Of a stretch of 64,000 bases of DNA, positions 8,963 to 21,245 are shown one piece after another. The DNA comes from Fodinibacter sp038258215. Lineage in GTDB: Bacteria > Actinomycetota > Actinomycetes > Actinomycetales > Dermatophilaceae. The stretch covers positions 1-64,000 of the forward strand of contig JBBSQC010000020.1 of NCBI GenBank assembly GCA_038258215.1, in the 5' to 3' direction. Within the stretch, counting starts at the first letter, position 1. Each line of letters opens with the position of its first letter. The position numbers were made by a program, and so were the translations under genes. The notes under the pieces are model-generated. The model was given only the letters and a program-made list of their open reading frames with translations. It did not search any database and had not been told where the DNA came from.

Positions 8963-10231
8963 TCAGAGCAGGGGGGTGACGAGCTCCAGGATGGCCTGGG
9001 CGACGTCGTCCTTGGCGGCCGGCCCGATGTCGATCACGTCGTCGGTGCCGCGCCGCAGCACGTGCACCGTGGTGTCGTCCTTGCCGAACGTCGTGTCGAC
9101 CCCGACCTCGTTGACCACGAGCACGTCGCACCCCTTGCGCGCGAGCTTGGCTCGCCCGTGCTCGAGCACCGAACCCGACTCGTCACCGGTCTCGGCCGCG
9201 AACCCCACGATGAACGGGACGGTGGCCTCCCCCCGGGCCGCGACGAGCCCCGCGAGGATGTCGGGATTGCGCACCAGGGTCACGGTGGGCGCCGACTCGT
9301 CGGCCGCACCGTCCACACCGGCCTCGTGCGACTTCTTCATCTTGTGCTCGGCCACCGCAGCGGGGCGGTAGTCGGCAACGGCCGCGGCCATGACGACGAG
9401 GTCGGCGGAGGCGGCGGCATCCAGGACGGCCGACTCCATCTCCACCGCGGTCTCGACGACGACGACGTCGACCTCCGGTGGCGCGGCGAGGGAGGCGGTC
9501 GTGACGAGCGTGACGTGAGCCCCCAGGGCAGCGGCGGCGCGGGCCACGGCATACCCCTGCTTGCCCGACGAGCGGTTGCCCAGGTAGCGCACCGGGTCCA
9601 GCGGCTCACGGGTGCCGCCGGCGGTGACGACCACCTCCCGGCCGGTCAGGGCACCCCGACCGCGCCGGTCGGACAGCGCCGACGAGGTGGGTGAAGAGCG
9701 AGCGTGGCGGGCGAGCTCGCGCTCGCACACGGCGAACAGCTGCTCGGGCTCGGGCAGGCGCCCGGAGCCGGTGTCGCTGCCGGTGAGCCGACCGGATGCC
9801 GGGGGCACGACATGGACCCCGCGCTCGCTCAGGGTCGCGATGTTGGCCTGGGTGGCCGGGTGCTCGAACATCTCGGTGTGCATCGCCGGTGCCATGACGA
9901 CCGGGCAGCGAGCCGTGAGGAGCACGGTGGTGAGCAGGTCGTCGGCCTGGCCGGAGGCGGCCCGCGCCAGGAGGTCAGCGGTGGCCGGCGCGACGACGAC
10001 GAGGTCGGCCTCCTGCCCCAGGCGCACGTGCGGCACCTCGGTGATGTCGGACCACACGTCGGTGTGCACCGGTTTGCCGGACAGTGCCGACCAGGTGGCC
10101 TCACCGACGAAGTGCAGCGCGGCCGCCGTCGGCACCACGGTGACGTCGTGGCCGGCCTCGGAGAGCAGGCGCAGGAGCGAGCAGGCCTTGTATGCCGCGA
10201 TGCCCCCAGCGACCCCGAGGACGACCTTCAC
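8963..10231 (-). CDS. coaBC: Bifunctional phosphopantothenoylcysteine decarboxylase / phosphopantothenate-cysteine ligase
   Basis: This 422-residue fusion carries out two consecutive steps of coenzyme A synthesis. The N-terminal CoaC flavoprotein domain begins MKVVLGVAGGIAAYKACSLL and contains APAMHTEM (catalytic His/Met region near 115-122). The CoaB ligase half starts near residue 195 (REVVVTAGGTREPLDPVRYL) and includes SSGKQGYAVARAAA, MAAAVADYRP and the KMKKS segment. The GTG start at 10231 lies 5 bp after the rpoZ stop region. Downstream of mihF-gmk-rpoZ, its usual actinobacterial position. Confidence 0.95.
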   Translation of the reverse strand: MKVVLGVAGGIAAYKACSLLRLLSEAGHDVTVVPTAAALHFVGEATWSALSGKPVHTDVWSDITEVPHVRLGQEADLVVVAPATADLLARAASGQADDLLTTVLLTARCPVVMAPAMHTEMFEHPATQANIATLSERGVHVVPPASGRLTGSDTGSGRLPEPEQLFAVCERELARHARSSPTSSALSDRRGRGALTGREVVVTAGGTREPLDPVRYLGNRSSGKQGYAVARAAAALGAHVTLVTTASLAAPPEVDVVVVETAVEMESAVLDAAASADLVVMAAAVADYRPAAVAEHKMKKSHEAGVDGAADESAPTVTLVRNPDILAGLVAARGEATVPFIVGFAAETGDESGSVLEHGRAKLARKGCDVLVVNEVGVDTTFGKDDTTVHVLRRGTDDVIDIGPAAKDDVAQAILELVTPLL

Positions 10232-10236
10232 GTCGG

Positions 10237-10503
10237 TCAGGCCTCGGGGGTGGGCTCGGCGGTGAGCAGCCCCTCGTTGATCTCACGCAGCGCGATGGAC
10301 AGCGGCTTCTCGTGCACCTCGGAGTCGACCAGCGGGCCGACGTACTCGAGCAGGCCCTCCTGGAGCTGGGAGTAGTAGGCGTTGATCTGGCGGGCCCGCT
10401 TCGCGGAGTAGAGCACCAGGGCGTACTTGGTGTTGGCGCGCTCGAGCAGCTCGTCGATGGGCGGGTTGGTGATGCCGATGGGGTCGGCCAGCGTGCCGGA
10501 CAC
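10237..10503 (-). CDS. rpoZ: DNA-directed RNA polymerase omega subunit
   Basis: An 88-residue omega subunit, which helps assemble and stabilise RNA polymerase. It contains the family elements GITNPPIDELLERANTKYAL near the N terminus and a C-terminal segment RARQINAYYSQLQEG followed by KPLSIALREINEG. Start is GTG at 10503, directly after the gmk stop. It sits between gmk and coaBC, a strongly conserved arrangement. Confidence 0.94.
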   Translation of the reverse strand: MSGTLADPIGITNPPIDELLERANTKYALVLYSAKRARQINAYYSQLQEGLLEYVGPLVDSEVHEKPLSIALREINEGLLTAEPTPEA

Positions 10504-10504
10504 G

Positions 10505-11086
10505 TCAGTCTCGCTTCGTTTCGGGGACGGGGGTTCGCATCAATGATACGAGGTCCGCAGCAGCGTGCCGAACGTCCTCGTTGACGACGGTCGCATCGAA
10601 CTCCGCCGCGTTGGACATCTCCACCCTGGCGGTGACCAACCGGGCCTCCCGCTCCTCGGGGCCCTCGGTGCCCCGACCGACGAGCCGGCGCACCAGCTCG
10701 TCCCACGAGGGTGGCGCGAGGAAGACGAACTGTGCCCCTGGCATGGTCCGGCGGACCTGGCGCGCGCCCTGGAGGTCGATCTCCAGCAGCGCCAGCCGTC
10801 CGTCGTCGAGCGCCCGCTCCACCGGAGCCCGCGGTGTGCCGTACTTGGCCCGGCCGTGCACCACCGCCCACTCCAGGAACTCCCCGTCGCGGACCATGCG
10901 GTCGAACTCCGCGTCGTCGACGAAGTGGTAGTGGACGCCCTCGGCCTCCCCGGGCCGCGGGGTCCGGGTCGTGGTCGAGACCGACAGCCAGACCTCCGGG
11001 TGGTGCTCCCGGACGTGGGCCGCGACGGTCCCCTTGCCGACGGCCGTCGGACCCGCGAGGACGGTGAGGCGCGAGCGGGCCGTCAC
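10505..11086 (-). CDS. gmk: Guanylate kinase
   Basis: This 193-residue kinase phosphorylates GMP to GDP. The P-loop is GPTAVGKGT (residues 12-20), a variant of the common GPSGVGKGT. The GMP-binding region STTTRTPRPGEAEGVHYHFV follows at about 36-55, and EIDLQGARQVRR marks the central region. The GTG start at 11086 overlaps the mihF stop (GTGA), so the two are probably translationally coupled. Confidence 0.95.
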   Translation of the reverse strand: MTARSRLTVLAGPTAVGKGTVAAHVREHHPEVWLSVSTTTRTPRPGEAEGVHYHFVDDAEFDRMVRDGEFLEWAVVHGRAKYGTPRAPVERALDDGRLALLEIDLQGARQVRRTMPGAQFVFLAPPSWDELVRRLVGRGTEGPEEREARLVTARVEMSNAAEFDATVVNEDVRHAAADLVSLMRTPVPETKRD

Positions 11087-11400
11087 GACCGCCCGAAGCG
11101 CTCGATGAGTGCGGCCTGCTGGTTCTGCCCCAGGCCCCGGACGCGGCGACTCTGCGAGATGCCGACCTCCTCCATGATCTGCGCGGCACGCACCCGCCCC
11201 ACGCCGGGCATCGACTCCAGCAGTGCCGAGACGCGCATCTTGCCGATGACCTCGTCGCTCTTGCCCTCTGCGACGACCTCCGCGAGGGAGACGCTCCCCC
11301 GCTTGAGCCGATTCTTGACCTCGGCGCGCTCGCGACGCGAGGCTGCGGCCTTCTCCAAGGCGGCGGAGCGCTGTTCTGGTGTGAGCGGCGGGAGGGCCAC
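11083..11400 (-). CDS. mihF: Actinobacterial integration host factor mIHF
   Basis: A 105-residue DNA-binding protein of the mIHF family, a nucleoid protein specific to Actinobacteria. From the GTG at 11400 it begins with the family start ALPPLTPEQRSAALEKA. The C-terminal helix-two-turn-helix region includes LLESMPGVGRVRAAQIMEEV and ISQSRRVRGLGQNQQAAL. AAGGGACCGTCT precedes the GTG and supports this start; a longer frame to 11517 adds 39 low-complexity residues not seen in the family. First gene of the mihF-gmk-rpoZ-coaBC series. Confidence 0.92.
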   Translation of the reverse strand: MALPPLTPEQRSAALEKAAASRRERAEVKNRLKRGSVSLAEVVAEGKSDEVIGKMRVSALLESMPGVGRVRAAQIMEEVGISQSRRVRGLGQNQQAALIERFGRS

Positions 11401-11539
11401 AGACGGTCCCTTCGGTGGACGTGCGGACGCTGGCTGCTCAACGTCCGGCGGTACTGCTTGGACTCTATCGCGCGAGCCGTGGGGCGTGAGCCCGCGAGTC
11501 GGGCCGTCCGAGGTCATGCCACAGTCACCTGCGAACCTC

Positions 11540-11604
11540 AGTCGAGGGGTCAGGACACGCCGACTGAATCGCGGGCGGGCTCAGCACGTCCTGACCCCTC
11601 GACT
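11540..11604. repeat. Perfect 17-bp inverted repeat with 31-nt spacer
   Basis: The left arm AGTCGAGGGGTCAGGAC (11540-11556) is exactly complementary to the right arm at 11588-11604. The spacer is 31 nt. It could form a strong hairpin in RNA from either strand and may end the pyr operon or mark the region before mihF. No U-rich run follows on either strand. Confidence 0.85.
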
Positions 11605-11721
11605 TCTCCGGCACTGGGCGTTGAGCGAGTGCCCACGCGGGTGGCGATGCCAGGGGTCACGGTGCCGGACATCAGCCGTGCACTGGTCTCCGGAACTGCC
11701 GTTTACCGCGAGTTCCTCCGG

Positions 11722-11803
11722 CCAGGTTTCTCGGGTGACCCGATAAACCCCGGCCCTGCTGGACAAGGCTTCTCCGTGTCGGCCGGGGCTTCCCGGGCTG
11801 GGC
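11722..11803 (+). repeat. 82-bp dispersed repeat, copy A
   Basis: This segment matches the reverse complement of 51591-51672 without gaps, with 71 of 82 positions identical by eye. It contains a near-palindrome around TCTCGGGTGACCCGAT (11730-11745), then a fully conserved 20-base block TGCTGGACAAGGCTTCTCCG (11757-11776). It lies 28 bp beyond the pyrF stop. Function unknown. Confidence 0.85.
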
Positions 11804-11831
11804 CGGCCGAGCCGACCGGGATGCCGCATGG

Positions 11832-12701
11832 TCAGAGGATCGCCGAAGCCATCGCGTCCGCCGACCGGCGGGCGGCGGCCCTGAGGTCGCTCGCGCGCGG
11901 CCCGGCGCCGAGCACCTCGCGGCTGCTGTTCCCGAGCACCTGCCCGACGGCCCGCCCGAAGGTGGCCCTGACCCCCTCCGGGGTGCCGCCCTGCGCGCCG
12001 AGCCCCGGGGCCAGCAGGGGCGCGTTGGATGCCGCGAGGTCCAGCCCCAGGGCGCGGACGGCATCCCCGACGGTTGCGCCGACGACCATGCCGACGCTGC
12101 CGAGCGACCCGTTGCGCCGGTCGGAGGCGTTGTCGGCCGTGACCCCCTCGACCACCGACGCGGCGACGCTGCGGCCGCCCACGGTGGCGTGCTGGACGCC
12201 GGGCCCCTCCGGGTTCGAGGTCAGGGTGAGGACGAAGACCCCTCGCCCGGTCGCCGCAGCGAGGTCGAGCGCCGGGCGCAACGACTCGTAGCCGAGGTAG
12301 GGGCTGAGGGTCACCGCGTCGGCACGGACCGGCGAGGTCTCGGACAGGTAGGCCTGCGCATACCCGGCCATCGTCGTGCCGATGTCACCCCGCTTGGCGT
12401 CGAGGAGGCTCAGGGTGCCGGCATCCCGCAGCCCCTCCAGGGTGTTCTCGAGCACGGCGATCCCGCGTGACCCGAACCGCTCGAAGAAGGCCGACTGCGG
12501 CTTGACGCACGCGACGGCGCCACCGAAGGCCTCGACGCACGTCATCGCGAACCGCTCGAGCCCGTCGACGTCGTCGGAGAGCCCCCACCGCTCCAGCAGG
12601 CCGGGGTGCGGGTCGACGCCGGGACAGAACGGCCCCAGCTCGTCCATCGCCGCGCGCAGCCTGGCTCCGAAGGGCTCGGGGACGGCGGGAGAGTCGGTCA
12701 T
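11832..12701 (-). CDS. pyrF: Orotidine 5'-phosphate decarboxylase (type 2)
   Basis: This 289-residue enzyme removes CO2 from orotidine monophosphate to give UMP, the last step of de novo pyrimidine synthesis. The type 2 family features are FCPGVDPHP near residue 24, the catalytic region LLDAKRGDIGTT near residues 97-109, and a C-terminal LLAPGLGAQGGTPEGVRA phosphate-binding region. The ATG at 12701 overlaps the pyrD stop (ATGA), which supports this start over the longer open frame that extends through pyrD. It is the final gene of the pyr operon. Confidence 0.95.
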   Translation of the reverse strand: MTDSPAVPEPFGARLRAAMDELGPFCPGVDPHPGLLERWGLSDDVDGLERFAMTCVEAFGGAVACVKPQSAFFERFGSRGIAVLENTLEGLRDAGTLSLLDAKRGDIGTTMAGYAQAYLSETSPVRADAVTLSPYLGYESLRPALDLAAATGRGVFVLTLTSNPEGPGVQHATVGGRSVAASVVEGVTADNASDRRNGSLGSVGMVVGATVGDAVRALGLDLAASNAPLLAPGLGAQGGTPEGVRATFGRAVGQVLGNSSREVLGAGPRASDLRAAARRSADAMASAIL

Positions 12702-13657
12702 GGGCGAACCATCCTGTCGTGGGCGATTCCGACGACGTCGGCGAACCGGTCGAAGCCGTGGCCGGTGACCTCGGCCTCGAGCTCGTCCACGACCCGTCTC
12801 GGCGCGCAGGGGTCGTTGAACGTCGAGGTGCCGACCTGCACGGCCGACGCGCCGGCGGCCACGAGCTCGAGGGCGTCGCGCCCCGTGCGGACACCCCCGA
12901 CCCCGATGATGGGCGCGGGCTTGAGCCGCTCCTCGCGCATGGCGGCGCTGACCTGCCAGATGGCGCGCACCGCAACCGGTCGGATGGCCGGGCCCGACAG
13001 CCCGCCGGTGGTCCCGGCGAGCTGGGGCCGCAGCCGGTCGGTGTCGATGACCATGCCCAGGAGCGTGTTGATCATCGTGAGCCCGGTGGCACCCGCAGCA
13101 AGAGCGGCCTCGGCGACCAGGACGATGTCCGTGACGTCGGGCGTGAGCTTGGCGAAGATCGGTGTGCGAGAACCCACCCGGTTGCGCACGATCCGCACCA
13201 CTCGTTCGGAGGCGACCGGGTCGCACGCGAACACCAGGCCACGGTTCGCGACGTTGGGGCAGGAGATGTTGACCTCCACACCGACGACCGCGTCGTATGC
13301 CGGGCTGGCCACGAGCCGCTCCGTGACCACCCCGAACTCCTCGGCCGTGGCGCCGGCCACCGACACGAGCACGCGCGCCCCGACCGACTTCAGCCAGGGG
13401 AGGTCGTGCTCGACGAAGGCCCCGATGCCCGGCCCCTGGAGGCCGATCGAGTTGAGCATCCCGGATGCCGTCTCGGCCATCCGCGGGGTCCCGCGACCCG
13501 ATCGTGGGTCCGCCATGACGGTCTTGGTGACGAAGGCCCCGAGCTCGGACACCGGAAAGAAGCGGTGCAGCTCCTTGCCGTTCGCCGCGCAGCCGGATGC
13601 CGTCATCACGGGGTTCGGGAGCGTCAGCCCCCCCAGGGCCGTGGACATGTCGACCAT
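12698..13657 (-). CDS. pyrD: Dihydroorotate dehydrogenase, class 1B catalytic subunit
   Basis: This 319-residue flavoprotein oxidises dihydroorotate to orotate. Family landmarks are LPNPVMTASGCAANGKEL near the N terminus, NSIGLQGPGI, VNISCPNVANRG (with the catalytic Cys of class 1), and the FMN phosphate site GVGGVRTGRDALE. The presence of pyrK next to it identifies class 1B, which passes electrons to NAD+. The ATG at 13657 overlaps the pyrK stop by one base (TGATG). A second ATG three codons later is possible but less likely. Confidence 0.94.
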   Translation of the reverse strand: MVDMSTALGGLTLPNPVMTASGCAANGKELHRFFPVSELGAFVTKTVMADPRSGRGTPRMAETASGMLNSIGLQGPGIGAFVEHDLPWLKSVGARVLVSVAGATAEEFGVVTERLVASPAYDAVVGVEVNISCPNVANRGLVFACDPVASERVVRIVRNRVGSRTPIFAKLTPDVTDIVLVAEAALAAGATGLTMINTLLGMVIDTDRLRPQLAGTTGGLSGPAIRPVAVRAIWQVSAAMREERLKPAPIIGVGGVRTGRDALELVAAGASAVQVGTSTFNDPCAPRRVVDELEAEVTGHGFDRFADVVGIAHDRMVRP

Positions 13658-14525
13658 CAGTGCCCGCCCGTCCCCGGTGCACCCACCGCGTCCGCCGGCA
13701 CCTGGCACACGCCGTTCTCGAAGGCGTCCCAGCGCACCCGGTCTCCTCGGAAGACCGGACCCTCCAGGCAGGAACGCACCATCCGCGTGACCCCGTCGTT
13801 GCCGGTGACCGGCATGACGCAGGTCATGCACACCCCGATCCCGCAGGCCATCGACTCCTCGACGGCGACCTGCGCCACGGCCCCGTGCTTCCCGGCCACC
13901 TCTGTGACCGAGCGCAGCATCCCCATCGGCCCGCAGGCGTAGGCGACCCCCGCACCGGAGGCGTCGATGACCTCGCCCAGCACGTCGGACACCCAGCCTC
14001 GCCGACCCGCGGACCCGTCGTCGGTCGTGACAGTCACCCCGTCGGTCGTGCGCCGCGCCTCGACGACGCCGAAGAGCCGGTCCTCGGATGCCGCGCCCAG
14101 CACCATCTCCACGTGGCAGCCGCGCTCCCGCAACACCTCGGCGAGCCAGAACAGGGGGGCCGAGCCGTAGCCGCCGCCCACCAGGACGCACGGGACGGCC
14201 TCGGACGGCAGGGGGAAGGGGCGACCGAGTGGTCCGACGACGTCGACGGGGTCGTGGGCGCCCAGCGCGGCGAGCCACTCGGTACCCACCCCGTGCGCCG
14301 CGACCACGATGTCGACGGTGCCGCCGTAGGTGCCTGAAGGGGTGACCTTGTGGATCGAAAAGCAGCGCCGCAACAGGTTGGCAGAGGTCTCCCCACCGAC
14401 CGCCAGAGCCACGAACTGACCGGGGCGGGCGAGCTCGGCGACGCCAGGCGCCACGAGGGTGAGGTGATGGTAGGCACCGGCCCGGCGGTTGGAGATCACC
14501 TCGCCGCGCACCTGCACGACCCTGC

Positions 14526-14529
<4 letters not shown>
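13657..14529 (-). CDS. pyrK: Dihydroorotate dehydrogenase electron-transfer subunit
   Basis: This 290-residue iron-sulphur flavoprotein carries electrons from PyrD to NAD+. The FAD-binding part lies in the first 100 residues (ARPGQFVALAV, RRCFSIHKV). The NAD-binding region includes VLVGGGYGSAPLFWLAE. Four cysteines for a [2Fe-2S] cluster appear in ESMACGIGVCMTCVMPV and, further on, MVRSC. Its ATG at 14529 overlaps the carB stop (ATGA). It sits between carB and pyrD, as in other operons of the PyrK/PyrD type. Confidence 0.93.
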
Positions 14530-17836
<3,307 letters not shown>

Positions 17837-17837
<1 letters not shown>

Positions 17838-18997
17838 TACGCGCCCACCTCCTGATGCGTGGCGTCGGGGGTTCGGGTCCTCGTCATCAAGTCGACGAAC
17901 CGGTCGAAGAGGTAGGCCGCGTCGTGTGGACCAGCCGCCGCCTCGGGGTGGTACTGCACCGAGAAGGCCGGCAGGTCAAGGCACTCCAGGCCTTCGACGA
18001 CGTCGTCGTTCAGGCACACGTGGCTCACCCGAACGCGCCCGAAGGGGGTGTCGGAGTCGCGGTCGAGGGGGGCGTCGACGGCGAAGCCGTGGTTGTGCGC
18101 GGTCACCTCGACCTTGCCGGTGGTGCGGTCCATGACCGGCTGGTTGATGCCCCGGTGGCCGTACTTCAGCTTGTAGGTGCCGAATCCCAGTGCGCGACCG
18201 AGGATCTGGTTGCCGAAGCAGATGCCGAAGTAGGGGATCCGCTCGGTGAGCACGGCCCGGACGAGGTCGGCCTGGCGCTCCGCGGTGCTCGGGTCGCCCG
18301 GTCCGTTGGAGAGGAAGACACCGTCGGCGCCCACCGCGCGCACGTCCTCGATCGTCGCGGTCGCCGGGAGCACGTGCACCTCGATGCCGCGCTCGGCCAT
18401 CATCACCGGCGTCATCGCCTTGATTCCTAGGTCCACCGCCGCCACCGTGAACCGCCTCTCCCCCACGGCCGGGACGACGTATGCCGTGTCGGTCGCCACC
18501 TGCTCGGCGAGCGAGGCACCGGCCATCTCGGGCGCGTCGTGCACCTGCGCGAGCAGGCTCTCGGCGGACTGGCGGGCCGCACCGCCGGAGAATATCCCGA
18601 CCCGCATCGCCCCGCGCTCGCGCAGGTGCCGGGTCAGGGCCCTGGTGTCGATGTCGCAGATCCCGACGACGCCCTGGGCGTCGAGCTCGTCCTCCAGGGC
18701 CCGGCGCGAGCGCCAGCTCGACGGGCGCAGGGCCGCATCGCGCACGACGTAGCCGGCGACCCAGATCCGGGCGGACTCGTCGTCCTCGTCGTTCCAGCCC
18801 GTGTTGCCCACGTGCGGCGCCGTCATGACGACGACCTGCCTGTGGTAGCTCGGGTCGGTGAGCGTCTCCTGGTAGCCGGTCATGCCGGTGGAGAAGACGG
18901 CCTCCCCGACCGTGCTTCCCCGGCGGCCGTAGGCGGACCCGGTGAAGGTGCGCCCGTCCTCGAGGACGAGGTGCGCGGGCTCGCGGATGGTCAGCAC
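17837..18997 (-). CDS. carA: Carbamoyl-phosphate synthase small (glutaminase) subunit
   Basis: This 386-residue subunit hydrolyses glutamine and channels ammonia to CarB. The class I glutaminase domain has FLSNGPGDPS, the nucleophile region YFGICFGNQILGRALG, and QYHPEAAAGPHDA with the catalytic His-x-Glu. The N-terminal CarA domain begins with LVLEDGRTFTGSAYG. I use the GTG at 18997, which overlaps the pyrC stop by 7 bases; a frame extending to 19081 adds residues without family similarity. The gene found between pyrC and carA in some actinobacteria is absent here. Confidence 0.95.
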
Positions 18998-20301
18998 GTG
19001 GTCGGCTCCCCTCCCAGGGCGGTCACTCGGCCGCGCAGGATCGTCGTGTGGACCGCGCCGCGCAGGGCGGCGCCGTGCCACGGGGTGTTGCGGGACAGGG
19101 ACTGCGAAGTCTCACGGTCGACGGTCGCAGTGGTGGCCGGGTCGACCAGCACGAGGTTGGCCGGGATGCCGGGTGCCACGTGGAGGCCGTGGTCGGCGAG
19201 CCCGGCGATGCGCGCCGGAGCCGTCGACATGACCCGCGCCAGCTCGTGCCACCCGAGGTCCCCGTCGGCGACGAGGAGGTCGTGGACGACCGCGAACGCC
19301 GTCTCGAGGCCGAGCATGCCGAAGGCCGCATCGGCGAAGGCGTGCTCCTTGTCGTGGCGGGCGTGGGGGGCGTGGTCGGTGGCGACCGCGTCGATGGTGC
19401 CATCGGCCAGGCCGTCCCGCAGGGCCTGCCGATCCTCGCTCGGACGCAGCGGCGGGTTGACCTTGAAGACCGGGTCGTAGCCGGTGAGGAGCTCGGTGCC
19501 GAGCGCCAGGTGGTGCGGCGTGACCTCCGCGGTGACCGCGATGCCGCGCGCCTTGGCCCAGCGCACGATGTCGAGGCCCTCGGCGGTCGTGACGTGCGCG
19601 ACGTGCACCCGTGACCCGGTGTGCTCGGCGAGCATGACGTCGCGGGCGATGATGCTCGCCTCCGCGACGGGCGGCCAGCCCGCGAGGCCGAGCCGACCGG
19701 AGACCTCGCCCTCGTGGCAGCAGGCGCTCGGGCCCGCCAGCGCGGGGTCCTGGCTGTGCTGGGAGATGACCCCGCCGAAGGCCCGGACGTACTCCAGGGC
19801 TCGGCGCATCACCCGTCCGTCGGCCACGCAGTGACCGTCGTCGGAGAAGACCGACACCGTGGCCCGCGACCGGTGCATCAGGCCCAGCTCAGCGAGCTCG
19901 GCGCCGTCGAGGCCCTTGGTGACGGCCCCGATCGGGACGACGTCGACCAGGCCGGCGGCGCGCCCCAGGTCGAGCACGCGCTCGGCCGCCTCGGCGGTGT
20001 CGGTCACCGGCGTGGTGTTGGCCATCGCGAGGACCGCCGTGAAGCCGCCCACGGCCGCGGCACGCGAGCCGGAGGCGATCGTCTCGGCGTCCTCCCGGCC
20101 GGGCTCGCGCAGGTGGGTGTGCAGGTCGACGAAACCCGGGAGGAGCACGAGGCCGTCGGCATCGACCACCTCGGCGTGGGCGGGCGCGTCGACGTCGGCG
20201 CCGACCGCCGCGACGACCCCGTCGCGGAGCAGGACGTCGCCGCGCTGGGAGGTGCCGTCCACGGCATACCAGGTCGGACCGGTGAGAAGCAGGTCGCTCA
20301 T
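18991..20301 (-). CDS. pyrC: Dihydroorotase
   Basis: This 436-residue zinc amidohydrolase closes N-carbamoyl-aspartate to dihydroorotate. Metal-site motifs are DLHTHLREPGREDAETI near residues 60-76 and, in the C-terminal half, VATDHAPHARHDKEHA. Its length and motifs fit type I dihydroorotase. The ATG at 20301 overlaps the pyrB stop (ATGA); its own stop lies inside the start region of carA. Confidence 0.95.
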   Translation of the reverse strand: MSDLLLTGPTWYAVDGTSQRGDVLLRDGVVAAVGADVDAPAHAEVVDADGLVLLPGFVDLHTHLREPGREDAETIASGSRAAAVGGFTAVLAMANTTPVTDTAEAAERVLDLGRAAGLVDVVPIGAVTKGLDGAELAELGLMHRSRATVSVFSDDGHCVADGRVMRRALEYVRAFGGVISQHSQDPALAGPSACCHEGEVSGRLGLAGWPPVAEASIIARDVMLAEHTGSRVHVAHVTTAEGLDIVRWAKARGIAVTAEVTPHHLALGTELLTGYDPVFKVNPPLRPSEDRQALRDGLADGTIDAVATDHAPHARHDKEHAFADAAFGMLGLETAFAVVHDLLVADGDLGWHELARVMSTAPARIAGLADHGLHVAPGIPANLVLVDPATTATVDRETSQSLSRNTPWHGAALRGAVHTTILRGRVTALGGEPTTC

Positions 20302-21245
20302 GCCGCGGACCCCTCTCCCGCGAGCAGGTGGTAGAGCACGGCCATTCGCACCGCCACCCCCGCCGACACCTGGTCGAGCACGAGGCTGCGTGCTGCGTCC
20401 GCCGCGTCGGCGCTGATCTCCAGGCCGCGGTTCATCGGGCCGGGGTGGCAGATGACGGCGTCGGGGTTGGCGTCCCCGAGGGCGCGCAACCGGTCGCGGG
20501 TCAGGCCGAAGCCCACGGTGTACTCCCGGGGGGTGGGGAAGAACCCACCGCTCATCCGCTCGCGCTGGACCCGCAGCATCATCACGGCATCCGGCCCCGA
20601 GGCGAGGACCTCGTCGAGGTCACCGCAGCGCTCGAGACCCTCTGTGGTGGACCAGGTGTCGATGCCGCTCGGCATCAGCGTGGGGGGCGCGACGAGCGTG
20701 ACGCGCGCCCCCAGGGTGCGCAGCGTGATGGCGTTGGAGCGGAACACCCTGCTGTGGGTGAGGTCCCCGACGAGCACGACGTGGCGGCCTTCGAGGTCAC
20801 CGAGGCGCTGTTCCATCGTGTAGGCGTCGAGCAGGGCCTGCGTCGGGTGCTCGTGGGTGCCGTCGCCCGCGTTGATGACGCTCGCATCGACCCACTGCGC
20901 GACCTGATGGCAGGCCCCGCTGGCACCGTGGCGCATGACGAGGGCGTCGACCGACATGGCGTCGATCGTGCGCACGGTGTCCCGCAGCGACTCGCCCTTG
21001 CTCGCCGAGCTGCCCTTGCCGGTGATGTTGATGGTGTCGGCCGACATCCACTTGCCGGCGATCTCGAAGCTGCTGCGGGTGCGGGTGGAGTCCTCGAAGA
21101 AGAGGTTGACGACGGTGCGACCACGCAGGGTGGGCAGCTTCTTGACGTCCCGGTGCTGCACCTCGTGCATCTCGGCCGCGGTCGCCAGCAGCTCGTGGAC
21201 GTCGTCGCGGGTCAGGTCAGCGCTGGAGAGCAGGTGACGCCTCAT
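20298..21245 (-). CDS. pyrB: Aspartate carbamoyltransferase catalytic subunit
   Basis: This 315-residue enzyme joins carbamoyl phosphate and aspartate. The carbamoyl-phosphate site FFEDSTRTRSSFEIAGKW is at about 50-67, and DGTHEHPTQALLDAYTM follows near 130. No pyrI regulatory subunit gene is nearby, consistent with other actinobacteria. The ATG at 21245 overlaps the pyrR stop (ATGA). Confidence 0.96.
   Translation of the reverse strand: MRRHLLSSADLTRDDVHELLATAAEMHEVQHRDVKKLPTLRGRTVVNLFFEDSTRTRSSFEIAGKWMSADTINITGKGSSASKGESLRDTVRTIDAMSVDALVMRHGASGACHQVAQWVDASVINAGDGTHEHPTQALLDAYTMEQRLGDLEGRHVVLVGDLTHSRVFRSNAITLRTLGARVTLVAPPTLMPSGIDTWSTTEGLERCGDLDEVLASGPDAVMMLRVQRERMSGGFFPTPREYTVGFGLTRDRLRALGDANPDAVICHPGPMNRGLEISADAADAARSLVLDQVSAGVAVRMAVLYHLLAGEGSAA

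Larger units (their letters stand above)
11401..11831. other. 431-bp intergenic region between pyrF and mihF
   Basis: This is the largest gap in the window. It must carry the end of the pyr operon transcript and the mihF promoter, both on the minus strand. No ORF in it looks like a protein-coding gene. It holds a perfect 17-bp inverted repeat (11540-11604) and one copy of an 82-bp dispersed repeat (11722-11803), both listed separately. I cannot name a clear -10/-35 pair. Confidence 0.7.

Noticed and set aside
11832..13682. A 616-residue minus-strand open frame covering pyrF and part of pyrD
   Set aside because: Only the last 289 residues match a family; the rest is pyrD read in another frame. 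The ATGA overlap at 12701 fixes the pyrF start.
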